Assembly (NCBI GenBank): GCA_008931825.1
Contig: QXVZ01015172.1
Span: forward strand, 1-22,199
Length of the DNA stretch: 22,199 bases
Reading direction: 5' to 3'
Source of the DNA: Phallusia fumigata
Taxonomy: Eukaryota; Chordata; Ascidiacea; Phlebobranchia; Ascidiidae
Shown piece by piece: positions 1 to 9,987 of this stretch. The notes beneath the pieces are model-generated. The model had not been told where the DNA came from and did no database searches. It was given only the letters and a program-made list of their open reading frames with translations. The translations under genes were made by a program, and so were the position numbers. Numbering within the stretch: position 1 is the stretch's first letter; every line of letters begins with the position of its first letter.

Positions 1-2931
1 GCTACCTACACCACTGCTCCGGATACCAGCATGTGTGTTTACTTAGGGTATATGCAAAATGTAAAAGACGATTTTAGAAACTGCAGTTTGGTGTTTGCTG
101 CACGTGAAATTGTAAAAAGCCGATTTCAAGTAGGGCAAATTGGACCACATTTGGGGTTAGGAAATTCTCTTTACTGAAGGAATTCGATAGTTGTTTAGTT
201 GGTGTCTACCTCTGACTCGTTGTTATGCAGCAGCTTTAATGAACCACTCACAGACAATGCTAAAACCTTTAAAAACAGATGCAACCCATGATATTGTCAA
301 ATACTACAAACAAGCCATGAGTATTTTGTAAAGTTTTAACTTTACTTGTCAGCGTGTTAAATTTGCCTAAAACAACGATTTCTTGGTAAACCGTAGTTGG
401 CCGTTCCGGTATGTTTCACAACCAGCATTCGTTGTCTGTGGTCTTTTGGTCAATCCGACCTTAACCTGTTCCAATCCCTATTGTGGTAATTGACCCTGCG
501 GCGGGTGCGTTGGTATTCGAAGCCATTACGGGTGCAGTTACCAGCGATTGCGCCGCTAATCGACAAAATACGTGAAAAGGCGAAGCGAGCGTGACATTTT
601 CCGCCAACCGCCGGCTAGAGGCTTCTTCTCAAGTCGTGTGTTGTCAGCTAAACACTGAAACGCGAGTTGAACTCGGCGCTTCAGTGTCGGCATGTACTTG
701 ACCGTGGGTTTCGCACAAACCCGTTTCACTGCTGACCTCACTGTTTACGTACAAACATCGATCATGACAGAACTGGTGGCGATGATCTGACCGTGTTGAG
801 CCGGCGGCTTCTGCGTATCCCGGCCATCGCGACAGCTTCCGCGAATCCGAGCATAAACGCGGCCCCGCGCAAAATGACCACTATCAATTTTCATAAAACT
901 GCGCGCCGCCAACGCTGGTCGCTCGTTAGCCGGTCAACGCGCGCTCTGATCTCTTCTAAACACTGCAAACTGGCGTGCCCCGCAGGGCGCGTTCTTACGG
1001 CCACGGTCACAATATTAACGCGCTAGAAGGTCGTGCGAGGCGCTTGTGATGTCACGTCGCCGCGTTGACGGCCATGACGTTTCGTCGAACCCGGTTTAGA
1101 AATGATCCGCTAATTTAGTGGACACGCTCGCTGTTATTGCGCCTTGGCGACCTGCGATTCCGGGTTTGTCGCGACAGGTTATTTCCATCGCTTACTGCTT
1201 ATGTAACTGCGCCGCGTCTGTGACATACATTCGCAGAGCTTCCAAGAATGTCGTGTTCATGCGCCCCTGTATCTTCGCGGCAATCTGTGCTCGGGCATTA
1301 GGCAGAAAATCAAGCCGGTTTACCAGGTACAGCGCAGTTTCGAATTATCCAGCGCTGCTAGCATGATGACTGACATCTTTGAACCCAAGGGACCCGGCAT
1401 TAGTTCGGCGATTTCTCCTTGAGCTGCAATGGAGAAACAACCGCTTCGGAAAATCGCGGAACACTTTCGCCATCGTAAAACAACAACCCCCGCAAACCTA
1501 TACATTGTTTGTTTACGTTGCGATAAATTTAGAAGCCAACACCCACAGTCACAACTTCAGGTTGGCTGAAAACGTACAGGTAGTCTGGAAAAATGGACGT
1601 GATATAGCCATAAATGAAGGGGGCTTTACAGACTGCGACTGCACACAAAGTGTTTGTCCTTTGCGCCGTATGTTTGTTTATTTTTTGAATTATTGTGTGC
1701 CTCCCTGTAGGGAAAAGTGGTTTGCTAATGCCCGGAATTCAAATTGTTATAGCCTATATTGTAAACATTGCTATTTTTATACATTAGACTCGTAAATGTC
1801 CCAAATGTGACCTCTCTAAAAGCAGGAATGAAAAAAATAAGGTAAAAGTAATTTGTCAACCGGAGGTTACACCTTGATATAATTTTTTCGCCTTCTATTT
1901 TGAATTCTATTTCTCGAATTCGTGGTTTATGTCGTGACGCCATGTCAAACAACGTTTTGGTCGAATTCGGACGGCAGTTAACAAAGCGCTGCACTTTTTT
2001 TTGAAAAATTTAGTCCACACTAAGAAACATTAATGGCTTAAAAGGCGCTGACGAATTGACCTCGGTTGAAGACATGTTTGCACATTTACACGTAATGCCC
2101 CACATTTATCAGCCCCGATCAGGTAGGCTGGAATTAATTGCCGCGCCAAATTCAACTCCTCAACTTTGCCCCCCGCAAGTTCAAGTTGATGGATGTACTT
2201 CGCCCGAGCGTCCGTCGCTGCGACGCTATCGCAATAAAGCAAAGGCGTTGAGGCGTAAAACGCTGCGCAATGTGGCAAACGCAAACGATGCATTGACTCG
2301 CATTGTTTTAGCGCAGTGCATCGGCTTTTGGACGCGGCGGCACCACGCTGTGTGATTTCGATTGTGATAGGGCGCCAGGATCGATCGGCCAATCAGATTA
2401 ACCCTGGGGTCACGTGAAATCCGCCGTTTAATTCGTCACAATTGCAAGTGTTGGCCGCAGTCGTTGTACGCTGAAGTAGAAAAATGAACTGTCGCTTGAT
2501 TAACGCACTGCACACGTGTAGCGGTTTGCTCAAGTGAAGAGAATTAATCCTGATGTTACGCAAACCAAAATTTAAACAAAAGTTCCAAAATTCCATTTGC
2601 TCAACAACATGCGAGTTTATAATTGCACAGTATACTTAATTTCTAATCATTGTATACGTAAGTTTAACAGTGTAGTAAATCCAAATCCAAATTTTCGTGT
2701 TTAGCTTTAAAAAAAAATTTGGTCGGTTAGTTCTTCCTTGTCAAGTCCTGGCGGTGGCAAATCAAAACACGCCCACGAAACCGCCACAATACACTAAGGG
2801 GCATGACAACGCACCAGGACTTAGAACATCGCATCAGCAGAATATCTCGCGTATTCCGCACATAACGATCAGGTTTAAGCCAATATGTGGCGACAGGCCA
2901 ATCACTTGGGATCCCTGTACATTCGCAACTT

Positions 2932-3152
2932 GGCAAGTGCACTTAAACCGCTCGCTAGCGGCCCTGATGACTGGCAAGTGCTTTCACTACACGTGCTATT
3001 ATCGGGACGTATCGATCTGGCGCTGCGCGGACTGCAACTTCNGGCAAGTGCACTTAAACCGCTCGCTAGCGGCCCTGATGACTGGCAAGTGCTTTCACTA
3101 CACGTGCTATTATCGGGACGTATCGATCTGGCGCTGCGCGGACTGCAACTTC
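2932..3152. repeat. Exact 110-bp duplication across a single N (unmerged contig overlap)
   Basis: Positions 2932-3041 and 3043-3152 appear identical over 110 bases and are separated only by the N at 3042. An exact direct repeat abutting an assembly gap on both sides is what two overlapping contig ends look like when they are placed in order without being merged. The true locus probably holds one copy. Open frames that cross this point on either strand are therefore artificial. Confidence 0.85.
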
Positions 3153-3157
3153 GCGAC

Positions 3158-3942
3158 ACCCATGTTATTTTTGTGAACTGCGGTCGCTACACTACTCGTG
3201 TAAGCCGCGACAAGCAGTGAAAGTTGCGCATTTTGTATATTTTGTGATTTGCAATTGCTTGACGCCAAAAAAACGTCATTTCACAACTGAGGAAACTTTA
3301 AAAACCTTACTGCGGCCAGCTCGAATTGTATTAGCTGCGTAGTGGTACTGGGTTGGTCAACACAATTTAAACTTGTGACAATGCAACCACGACTACTTAA
3401 TCATTGACGACATTTGCACTAAACGAAACATCACAAATTCTGTAATTTGTCGCCGATTAGTTTTTTCTGACACGAACATTAAAGTCAATCTTGAGTATAA
3501 AACGTTTTGTTGTAAAAACCGCAATGTATAAGTATTAGGCTTACGAANACCGATGTTACTTTTGTGAACTGCGGTCGCTACACTGATCGTGAAAGCCGCG
3601 ACAAGCAGTGAAAGTTTCGCATTTTGTATATTTTGTGATTTGCAATTGCTTGACGCCAAAAAAACTTCATTTCACAACTGAGGAAACTTGAAAAACCTTA
3701 TTGCGGCCAGTTCGAATTGTATTAGCTGCTTAGTGGTATTGGGTTAGTCAACACAATTTTAACTTGTGACAATGCAACCACGACTACTTAGTCATTGACG
3801 ACATTTGCACTAAACGAAACATCACAAATTCTGTAATTTGTCGCCGATTAGTTTTTTCTGACCCGAACATTAAAGTCAATCTTGAGTATAAAACGTAAGC
3901 TTTGTTGTAGAAACCGCAATGTATAAGTATTAGGCTTACGAA
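3158..3942. repeat. About 390-bp diverged direct duplication across a single N
   Basis: Positions 3158-3547 align with 3549-3942, joined at the N at 3548. The copies differ at scattered single bases and by a few small indels, for example four or five extra bases near 3896 in the second copy. This is too diverged for a plain read overlap and fits two haplotypes of a highly polymorphic diploid placed in tandem. A real recent tandem duplication is the alternative, but the exact coincidence with an N favours assembly. Confidence 0.8.
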
Positions 3943-4430
3943 ACAAATATAGGCTATTGTGTATACGAATGTTGGGGCATCTGCATTCATTTAACCCTCA
4001 GACCATTTTTTTGATCATTTGAAACTTGCATGATACCCTTACAGGCTGCATAACACCACCTGATTTGTGAAATAAGCTCAAAAAATTGCATCGTATACTT
4101 TGTCAGAACGTCGATACAGGGTGGCGGTCATATTGCATAAAGGTGAATTAAAAGGATCAAAACGTACATACTGGAGGGTGGAATATGACGTGTTTGGTAA
4201 CACGGCGGCAGAATATGTGACGTGTGGTGATTTTTATGGTTTGTGCTAAAAAAAGGGAAAAATCACAGATCATATGCAAGTCTGTATGACAGTCCAAGCT
4301 GGAAAAGTTATTATGGTGGTTTACATTTGTATAGAAATTATTTTGTCTAACTTTGCGTTGTGCCATTTGTGGTATCTGTTTAAAGTTTTTGCATTTCCGA
4401 TTTTTCACACCATGCAAACATTTTACCAAT

Positions 4431-4457
4431 CCTTAATTACAACATTTTATCTTTCAG
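4431..4457 (+). other. 3' splice site before the first visible coding exon
   Basis: A T-rich tract ending in TTTATCTTTCAG closes the intron at 4457. A plausible branch-point sequence (CTTAATTAC) lies about 20 bases upstream. Cutting here starts the exon with CT. An upstream exon ending in G would complete a GCT alanine codon, matching the alanine that precedes VQRGR in NR2F proteins. The open frame continues upstream of the AG, but that part has no family similarity. Confidence 0.85.
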
Positions 4458-4985
4458 CTGTTCAACGAGGCCGTGTACCAGCAACACAGCCACATCCGGG
4501 ACAGTACGCGATCACCAATGGTATCGACATGGGTTTTGGGCCCGGTTACATGTCAGGTTACATCTCCATGCTTCTGCGTGCCGAACCCTACCCTACTTCA
4601 CGATTCGCCCTGCAGTGTCCGGTACCCAACCAAATCATGGGCATAGACAACATATGCGAACTGGCAGCGCGACTGCTCTTTTCCGCCGTCGAGTGGGCAA
4701 GAAACATCCCGTTTTTTCCCGACCTTCAGGTCACTGATCAAGTGGCCATGCTTAAATGGGTTTGGAGTGAACTTTTCGTTCTCAACGCCGCACAAAGTCA
4801 CATGCCACTTCACGTCGCTCCCCTGCTTGCCGCAGCCGGCCTGCATACGTCAATGTCAGCTGATCGCGTGATGTCATTCATGGATCACATTCGCATCTTC
4901 CAGGATCAAGTCGAAAGATTGAAGGCGCTCCATGTCGACTCGGCCGAATATTCCTGCCTCAAAGCGATAGTCCTCTTCACTTCAG
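4458..4985 (+). CDS. NR2F: COUP-TF/NR2F nuclear receptor, exon encoding hinge and most of the ligand-binding domain
   Basis: This exon encodes 175 whole codons plus a split codon at each end of an orphan nuclear receptor. Such receptors act in the nucleus as dimers, alone or with RXR, usually repressing transcription from AGGTCA repeats. Visible in order: hinge [20 protein letters not shown] (residues 1-20), a divergent linker [26 protein letters not shown] (34-49), the helix 3-5 signature [20 protein letters not shown] (64-83) then [21 protein letters not shown] (103-112), [14 protein letters not shown] (115-128), [19 protein letters not shown] and [20 protein letters not shown]. Compared with vertebrate NR2F, one residue is missing before MSADR, and the NGDPLNGH-type linker is replaced. 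Both splice junctions are phase 1, as recalled for vertebrate NR2F1/2. The donor is CAG|GTTTGT. If the intron were retained, the frame would add 22 codons and stop at 5051-5053. The family call is very secure; the subtype cannot be set from one exon. Confidence 0.96.
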
Positions 4986-5056
4986 GTTTGTGTTTTGTAC
5001 ATGTTGGTGTCGCGATACTCCTGGGAGGGGACTCAGTCCTATTTGTGGACTGATTT

Positions 5057-5138
5057 CGGAAGTCGTTCTTCCGGCAATATAATCCCAAACTTTTCGTTAT
5101 AATCCCAAACTTTCGGTTATAATCCCAAACTTTCCGAC
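5057..5138 (+). promoter_or_regulatory. Candidate intronic enhancer: paired ETS sites followed by three phased TAATCC sites
   Basis: CGGAAG (5057-5062) and CTTCCG (5068-5073) form an inverted pair with a 5-base spacer, each arm an ETS-type core. Directly after this, TAATCC, the core bound by K50 homeodomains such as Otx and Pitx, occurs at 5080, 5100 and 5120. The 20-bp spacing is close to two helical turns, so all three face the same side of the helix. The motifs are seen in the sequence; enhancer activity is inferred. Confidence 0.35.
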
Positions 5139-5140
5139 TT
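5079..5140 (+). repeat. Three-copy 20-bp tandem repeat
   Basis: AATCCCAAAC begins at 5081, 5101 and 5121. Each copy is followed by a variable TTTCGGTTAT-like half, and the third diverges to TTTCCGACTT. The ten-base core is identical in all three copies. The array lies about 95 bases inside the intron. Confidence 0.9.
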
Positions 5141-8100
5141 ACTGAGCACCTGGACATTGTCAGGGTAACAAATAAATTGAACCACGTAAACAATTTGGTG
5201 AGGTGCAAAATGAGGAATTTATATCTTGTCTTATTCTTCTTTCTGTGTCTGTAAGTCATTTTTAAAGCAAATGTCGAATCACTTTTGTTGTGCAATTCGA
5301 TAGATTTCAAAGCAGATCCCTTGGTTTGCGCCAAGGAGTGTGTAAAAATCTTTCCTTTAGTGACAAAGTTAAACCTTTCTTTAATTCAATTTGTTTCCAA
5401 ATGGACATGCTGCTTTGGAATAAGCTCTCTCTGATCAGGCCCTGATAAAATGTATGAATGTTGACAATGACTACGATTGGGTGGAGGGAACACGTATGGC
5501 CTTTTCCCTGTTCGACCTCCAGGACCGCTATTCACAATCTTACGCTCCTTTGATGACAGGATAGTGAACAAAAATAGAACAAAAACCGCGAACGAGTGTT
5601 CCAAATCTGCGATTATCAGGTGCGACGCGCCGGAACTAAGCGAAGCAGTCGTGACCTTTCCGCAATCACGTGTCAAGTCGAGATTGTGACGTCAAACACG
5701 CTCGATACTTGAACGCATCGACGTTAGATACGTCACGGGTACCACGTCAACAGGTCGACCTACCAACGGTTTTCGTTACAATAGACAAGTTGCATGGCAA
5801 CTGATCATCGGTTGATCTTTTACGCGGTTCTGCGCAAATAAATCACGACGATCATTGATGCCCTGGAGTTTCTGGATGATAAACCCATATTGCTTAGTGT
5901 GGCGTAATATAAGAGGATTACCCGGATTTTTTGGCCACTGGAGTTGTTGTATATTTCTGGATGATTTTCAAATGATAAAAAGTTTGACTTGCAACCTATA
6001 ATTTATCGAGAAAAGAATTAAGAAAAGCACCAGCGTAATTGAACAACACAAAACATAAGTGAAATGCGGTTTAGAAACGTATTTGTTACTGGCACGGTGG
6101 TGTTACTGATCATTACATGTGTTTAGGTATTTGTTTGAAGAAATCTGAAGTTTAATGTTACAATTTAACAAATTTACGAATAATCAAAGATGTGGCATGG
6201 ATAAAGTATTTTTTTGTCTATATTTTGGCTGGTATTGTACTTCTGTTGTTAAAGGTTGTTGTTAAAGAAGTACCCAAGCAGCCATTTTTGTGAGAACATG
6301 CCCAAAAAGCTTAAAACTCATTTTACTACACTGGCTTTTACACAGCTCGAATCCACAAAACGTGATGACCTTACTAAAGTGTTTTAAACCGATACAAAAA
6401 CAGCAGTGGAAATTTCCCGGACAAACCGCCAATCCCCATTTAACGCAAGGTGATGTTTTGTTTCACACGCTGTGCCCTTGCGGACCATCGTTGCACATTC
6501 AGTGTATGTTTTGCTCGGGTAAGAGGAAACGCACCGGTCGCATCAGCACAAGGCCGCGAGCATACGGGTTTCGACTTCGATAATGATCGACAAGACCGCG
6601 CTCTCCGAACGAGTGCTATAATAGGAAACGATATGTCCCGGCGGCCGGGCTTGTCTATTTTCAAGGTGGCAGCGGACACACGATTTTGGTCATGCCGATT
6701 AATACACCTTGCCCGCGGCTCCATATTCGGCGAAGTTGTAAGGGTTATGTGGATTTCTCCTCTATGCATGACATTAGCAAACTGAATACCTTTTGCCCTT
6801 GGGTGTGAGTCCCTGATAAAGTAATTTCTCATGACGGGAGCTTAATGCGGCCTTTGCCGTCGCTTCGTCGCATACATTCAACTCCGTTTAATTCCGAAAA
6901 AACTGGAACGTTTCATACAAAGAATGAAAATGAAACGCAACGTAGCAGAAACTACAGCTCTAAGTTGATAAGCGGAGTGCAACAAAGAAGGGAGTAGTCA
7001 AGCTTCCAACTATCTGATTTCGGATAGTGTCTATTTGCCAAACACGGATTTGGTGTGAGAAAATCTGTGTTTTAATTGCTTTCCAGCCACTCTTTTATGA
7101 CATTTATACTTAAGGAAAAGATCAGAACCCAATAACTTGAATTAAATAATGACAGGTGGATAAGATTGCGTGAACCATACCGCGGGTAAACACTTTTATT
7201 TCTGGAGTCATCGGTGTGATACGCACCACGTTTTTGCGCACGAAACCATCCAGAATCGTCAGGGGAACGGTGTTTTTGCTTTTCTGTGTGACCAAGCATC
7301 AGCACTGAGGCGCTAGCGATGATGGTCATCTAAAAGATGGAGTTTAGAATCCTGAAGCGCTTTTGGTCAAGTGGGAATAAGGAGCGATGAAGCGGGTCAA
7401 ATATGGGTCGATAAACGCGTGAGGTGAACGACTTTACATTGGCAAAACCCACATGCATTTGTCGTTTGATTTTTGTACGCTTTGATGACACGATGCTAAC
7501 ACGTTGTGACGCGTAAGGGCGTCGTACGTCGGACGTTGTTGCCATAAATAGGTGTTTATTTCGGGTCGGCTAATGTAATGCCAGATAGGGCAGAGGAGTA
7601 ATGTTTTTGAGGGCCCCGCGCAAAGGTTAACTGTTTTTACTAAAGGGCAGTGGTTAAATGTTGTACACTCGTGGTGCCTGCCTTGTGAACGGCCAGGTAT
7701 TTGACCTGGGGCCGTGTAATGGTAAGAACCGTTTTTTGCAATCTAATCAATTTTTCGGAAAATGTGTAAAGTTGCGTAACGGGCCATGCTGACATTTTCC
7801 TGTGATAGAAATAATGCGAAATACTTGCCGCAAAAAAATGGTAAAAAATCAGTGTTTAAACTATTTGTTTTGGGCATTAAGAGAGTAAATTGTTCTACAG
7901 AAACGCGATTTTCATTTGACAAGCACAAAGTCTTGCAACCATTAGGTGTAACAGGTCGAGTGACAGATAAAGTTTGATGCATTTAGGTGACCGCACTGAG
8001 CTTATTTCACATCCTTACTGAAAAACATTTGCCCTATATTGGACTAGACTCGTCCCATGCGAGATAAGCTTTGTGTGGTATCTTAAATAGATCAAGCTTT

Positions 8101-8680
8101 GTCTGTCACTCGAATGGACCTATTACACCGAATCCACATACTTTTGCTTGGAACAAAACACAGTATTTTGCCCCGTTGAGCAAGCGGGCGGCGATGTTTT
8201 GCGCCAACAGAGTGACACCAACAGCGAGTCAGTCCGATTGCCCAATCGCATGCCTAGAAAATAGCGAGAGACTGACTGCTACTATGTGACTATAAGCCTC
8301 TACAATGGGATTACGGGGCAACGGGGGGGCAGAGGACTGGGCATTATGCGAGCTGCCGGCAGACGTGAGAAGGCTCTTAAGCCTCACTTTTGTTCTAATA
8401 TTGTCTAAAATTGTGCGCGGAGACGATCAAAGACGATTTTTTTCAGCTCAAATAGGTTTTTCTTCTGCGGGTAGCGGCATTACTCTGTAGTTCAAAGGCG
8501 AAAGCAGTGGGCAATAAATCACCGTGCGACGAGATGGAAAGTGCCAGAAAGCAAGTTTGGGGATTTGGTTAAAATCGTTTCTTCCGCGTTTCTTCCACGC
8601 CAAACCGCTCCATGCTGAGCAGACTTGCCGACGCAATAGAGACTTGTCGGGAATTTTGTCGATCCAAAAACTACTCGACA
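5141..8680. other. Intronic stretch without recognised genes
   Basis: I see no coding exon. A CRE-like group lies at 5687-5748. Short partial repeats are present around 5865-5970, where a TTTCTGGATGAT motif occurs twice. AT-rich sequence alternates with moderately CpG-rich patches (about 6450-6720 and 8150-8350). Open frames on both strands are short and resemble no family known to me. Confidence 0.6.
5687..5748. promoter_or_regulatory. CRE-like site group in the large intron
   Basis: A perfect palindromic CRE, TGACGTCA, lies at 5687-5694. It is followed by TACGTCA at 5729-5735 and CACGTCA near 5742-5748. These are ATF/CREB/bZIP-type cores. Three within about 60 bases is more than chance predicts, but function is not shown. 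Confidence 0.35.
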
Positions 8681-8750
8681 TGTTTGTTGAGCTGCTGGAT
8701 ACACAAACACCTAGTACCCGTGAGGTTGTTGGTTCTAATCTTGCCTCGGT
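8680..8750 (+). repeat. Decayed tRNA-like (SINE-type) sequence
   Basis: GGTTCTAATC at 8731-8740 resembles a pol III B box or T arm (GGTTCGAATC). About 44 bases upstream, TTGAGCTGCTGGA (from about 8687) resembles an A box; this is the usual tRNA A-to-B spacing. The variable-loop-like GAGGTTG and the flanking TTGCCTCGG are also typical of tRNA-derived SINEs. The stems are badly mispaired, so this is not a working tRNA gene. The call rests on motif shape alone. Confidence 0.35.
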
Positions 8751-8768
8751 ATCTTGTATAGCCTAGGT

Positions 8769-8833
8769 CAGTGGTTCTAAACCTTTTTCCTCATCGGTTC
8801 CCCTTCGAAATCAGCAACCTGTCATCGCACCCC
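8769..8833 (+). mobile_element. hAT-like terminal sequence (remnant)
   Basis: CAGTGGTTCTAAACCTTTTT followed by a short spacer and CGCACCCCC resembles the terminal inverted repeat and subterminal part of hAT DNA transposons (the CAGTGGTTCTCAA... CGCGACCCC type). A second similar start, CAGTGTTCTCGCAACCCC, is at about 8945. I found neither a matching inverted copy nor an 8-bp target duplication, so the element's far end is unknown. It may be truncated or disturbed by the gap at 9030. Confidence 0.35.
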
Positions 8834-9052
8834 CTTCTCAATTTTTCGGGAAGTAATTTTGGTTCGCATGTTTAAATAACAAACAATTTTTGTTTAGATG
8901 TTATGGATGTAGTAGAGTATTTATATAATTGTCCCTAATGGTTCAGTGTTCTCGCAACCCCTAGAAACTGATCTCGTATCCAGTATGGGTGCGGGTATCC
9001 CTGGTTAGTAATCGCTTCCCTAGATAATANTTGAAGCATAAACGTATATATC

Positions 9053-9106
9053 TGTGGCAAATACCAGAAATGCCACAACCATAAGTTGATGTAGCTGGGC
9101 AGCTAC
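9053..9106 (+). repeat. Two consecutive short inverted repeats
   Basis: TGTGGCA (9053-9059) pairs with TGCCACA (9071-9077) across an 11-base loop. GTAGCTG (9091-9097) pairs with CAGCTAC (9100-9106) with only two bases between the arms. Both are perfect 7-base arms. They sit at the left edge of the gap-bounded block, and no known function is assigned. Confidence 0.5.
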
Positions 9107-9387
9107 TAACCCTGATGTTATCATTACATTTATTCTCATAATTTTTGTTTAAAAAAACAAAAAAATTCTTTCACAATAAAATAATACAATCAAATTAATG
9201 TGAAATAAAAATAAAAATTAACTAGATACTGTGCTCTAAAACACGCAACAATAATTTGCGCCAGTTGTCTTTTGTATAAGTTACGCAAAAACGCATGTAA
9301 CATATTTTAAGTGGGTGAAGTCTCATGTCTTACCAGATCAGAGGTTACTTTTCTACATAGTATGGGTTGCTTTCAAAACACCATATA

Positions 9388-9428
9388 GCTCTGAAGAAGC
9401 CCATCGTTCTGGTGGGCGAAACGTCAGC
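9388..9428 (+). ncRNA. Hammerhead-ribozyme-like motif (type I layout, minimal stem III)
   Basis: Read as RNA, the order fits a hammerhead core. Stem I strand GCU (9388-9390) is followed by CUGAAGA (9391-9397), then a perfectly closable stem II: GCCCAUC (9399-9405), loop GUUCU, and GGUGGGC (9411-9417), including one G-U pair. GAAAC (9418-9422) follows, then GUC (9423-9425), then AGC (9426-9428), which pairs with GCU to close stem I. The ACGU at 9421-9424 is self-complementary, so stem III could form only between two molecules, as described for hammerheads of Penelope-like elements and retrozymes. The oddity is one extra A (9398) between CUGAAGA and stem II. Stem I is only 3 clear base pairs. 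Activity is uncertain, but the combined match is unlikely to be chance. Confidence 0.55.
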
Positions 9429-9987
9429 AAAAATTACAAGTTATTTAACGAAAAAACTAGTATTTTTGTGAGGTTTAACACAGGTAGAACGACAAACAGT
9501 CTTGTTAAGTAGAATATGTGTCAGCCTGATTATTCAAAACACCGCTAAATTCTAACATTTCTACAAACCGCAGTGAGTGCGGTCACATGCAAAGCGAGCT
9601 AAAAGCGACTTGACCTCGGACGATATCGGGTCACAGCACTTGAAGGGCCGTGACGATTTAGGCGGCAAGACCACGTGACACATGACGACCGAAGCTTTTG
9701 AGCGTTGCAAGTCTAAACATGACATTGCTGGGGTAGGCTTGAGAATCACAACAGCAATACGTAAAAATAGATGTTTTCCACACAAACTTTNCTTCTCAAT
9801 TTTTCGGGAAGTAATTTTGGTTCGCATGTTTAAATAACAAACAATTTTTGTTTAGATGTTATGGATGTAGTAGAGTATTTATATAATTGTCCCTAATGGT
9901 TAAGTGTTCTCGCAACCCCTAGAAACAGATCTCGTATCCAGTACGGGTGCGGGTATCCCTGGTTAGTAATCGCTTGCCTGGATAATA

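Larger units (their letters stand above)
1..4457 (+). other. Non-coding upstream stretch, read as the 3' part of a COUP-TF intron
   Basis: No exon can be recognised here. The first exon downstream begins in phase 1 inside the hinge, so a DNA-binding-domain exon must lie further upstream; I looked for the two zinc-finger modules of that domain and did not see them. The stretch alternates AT-rich DNA with CpG-rich patches (about 560-1100 and 2150-2380). It contains two gap-associated duplications (2932-3152 and 3158-3942). Open frames of up to about 140 codons occur but show no domain, no splice context and no family resemblance. The intron reading is an inference from the acceptor at 4457. Confidence 0.6.
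9031..9790. other. 760-base segment isolated between two Ns
   Basis: This block is bounded by single Ns at 9030 and 9791 and lies between duplicated flanks. Its first 30 bases recur exactly as the last 30 bases of the window. It contains two small hairpins (9053-9106), an AT-rich low-complexity part (about 9120-9230) and the hammerhead-like fold at 9388-9428. No credible coding exon is seen. Its placement inside the intron is doubtful. Confidence 0.6.
8834..9987. repeat. About 196-bp near-identical flanks around a gap-bounded block
   Basis: Positions 8834-9029 and 9792-9987 are the same 196-base sequence with a handful of single-base differences. The left copy ends at the N at 9030 and the right copy starts just after the N at 9791. 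The simplest reading is one sequence seen on two haplotypes or two contig ends, with the contig 9031-9790 placed between them. The sequence also resembles hAT internal DNA, so two real repeat copies cannot be excluded. Confidence 0.8.

Noticed and set aside
1379-1795. 138-codon open frame on the + strand
   Set aside because: It has no recognisable domain or motif, no ATG at its start, and no splice context. Frames of this length occur by chance in the surrounding CpG-rich DNA.
2697-3220. Open frames crossing the N at 3042
   Set aside because: They contain the same peptide twice because of the exact 110-base duplication, so they are assembly artefacts.
4274-4457. Upstream extension of the COUP-TF exon to an ATG
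   Set aside because: The peptide before VQRGR does not resemble any NR2F sequence, and a good acceptor ends at 4457. The open frame is intronic read-through.
1-4457. Zinc-finger (DNA-binding domain) exon of COUP-TF
   Set aside because: I looked for the conserved C4 finger modules ahead of the first exon and saw none. The exon should be upstream of the window.
8680-8750. Functional tRNA gene
   Set aside because: A- and B-box-like parts have correct spacing, but the T stem and anticodon stem are mispaired and the base after U32 is not U, so it is at most a SINE remnant.
9315-9512. 65-codon frame overlapping the hammerhead-like motif
   Set aside because: It has no domain, and the base pairing of the motif explains this stretch better than coding.
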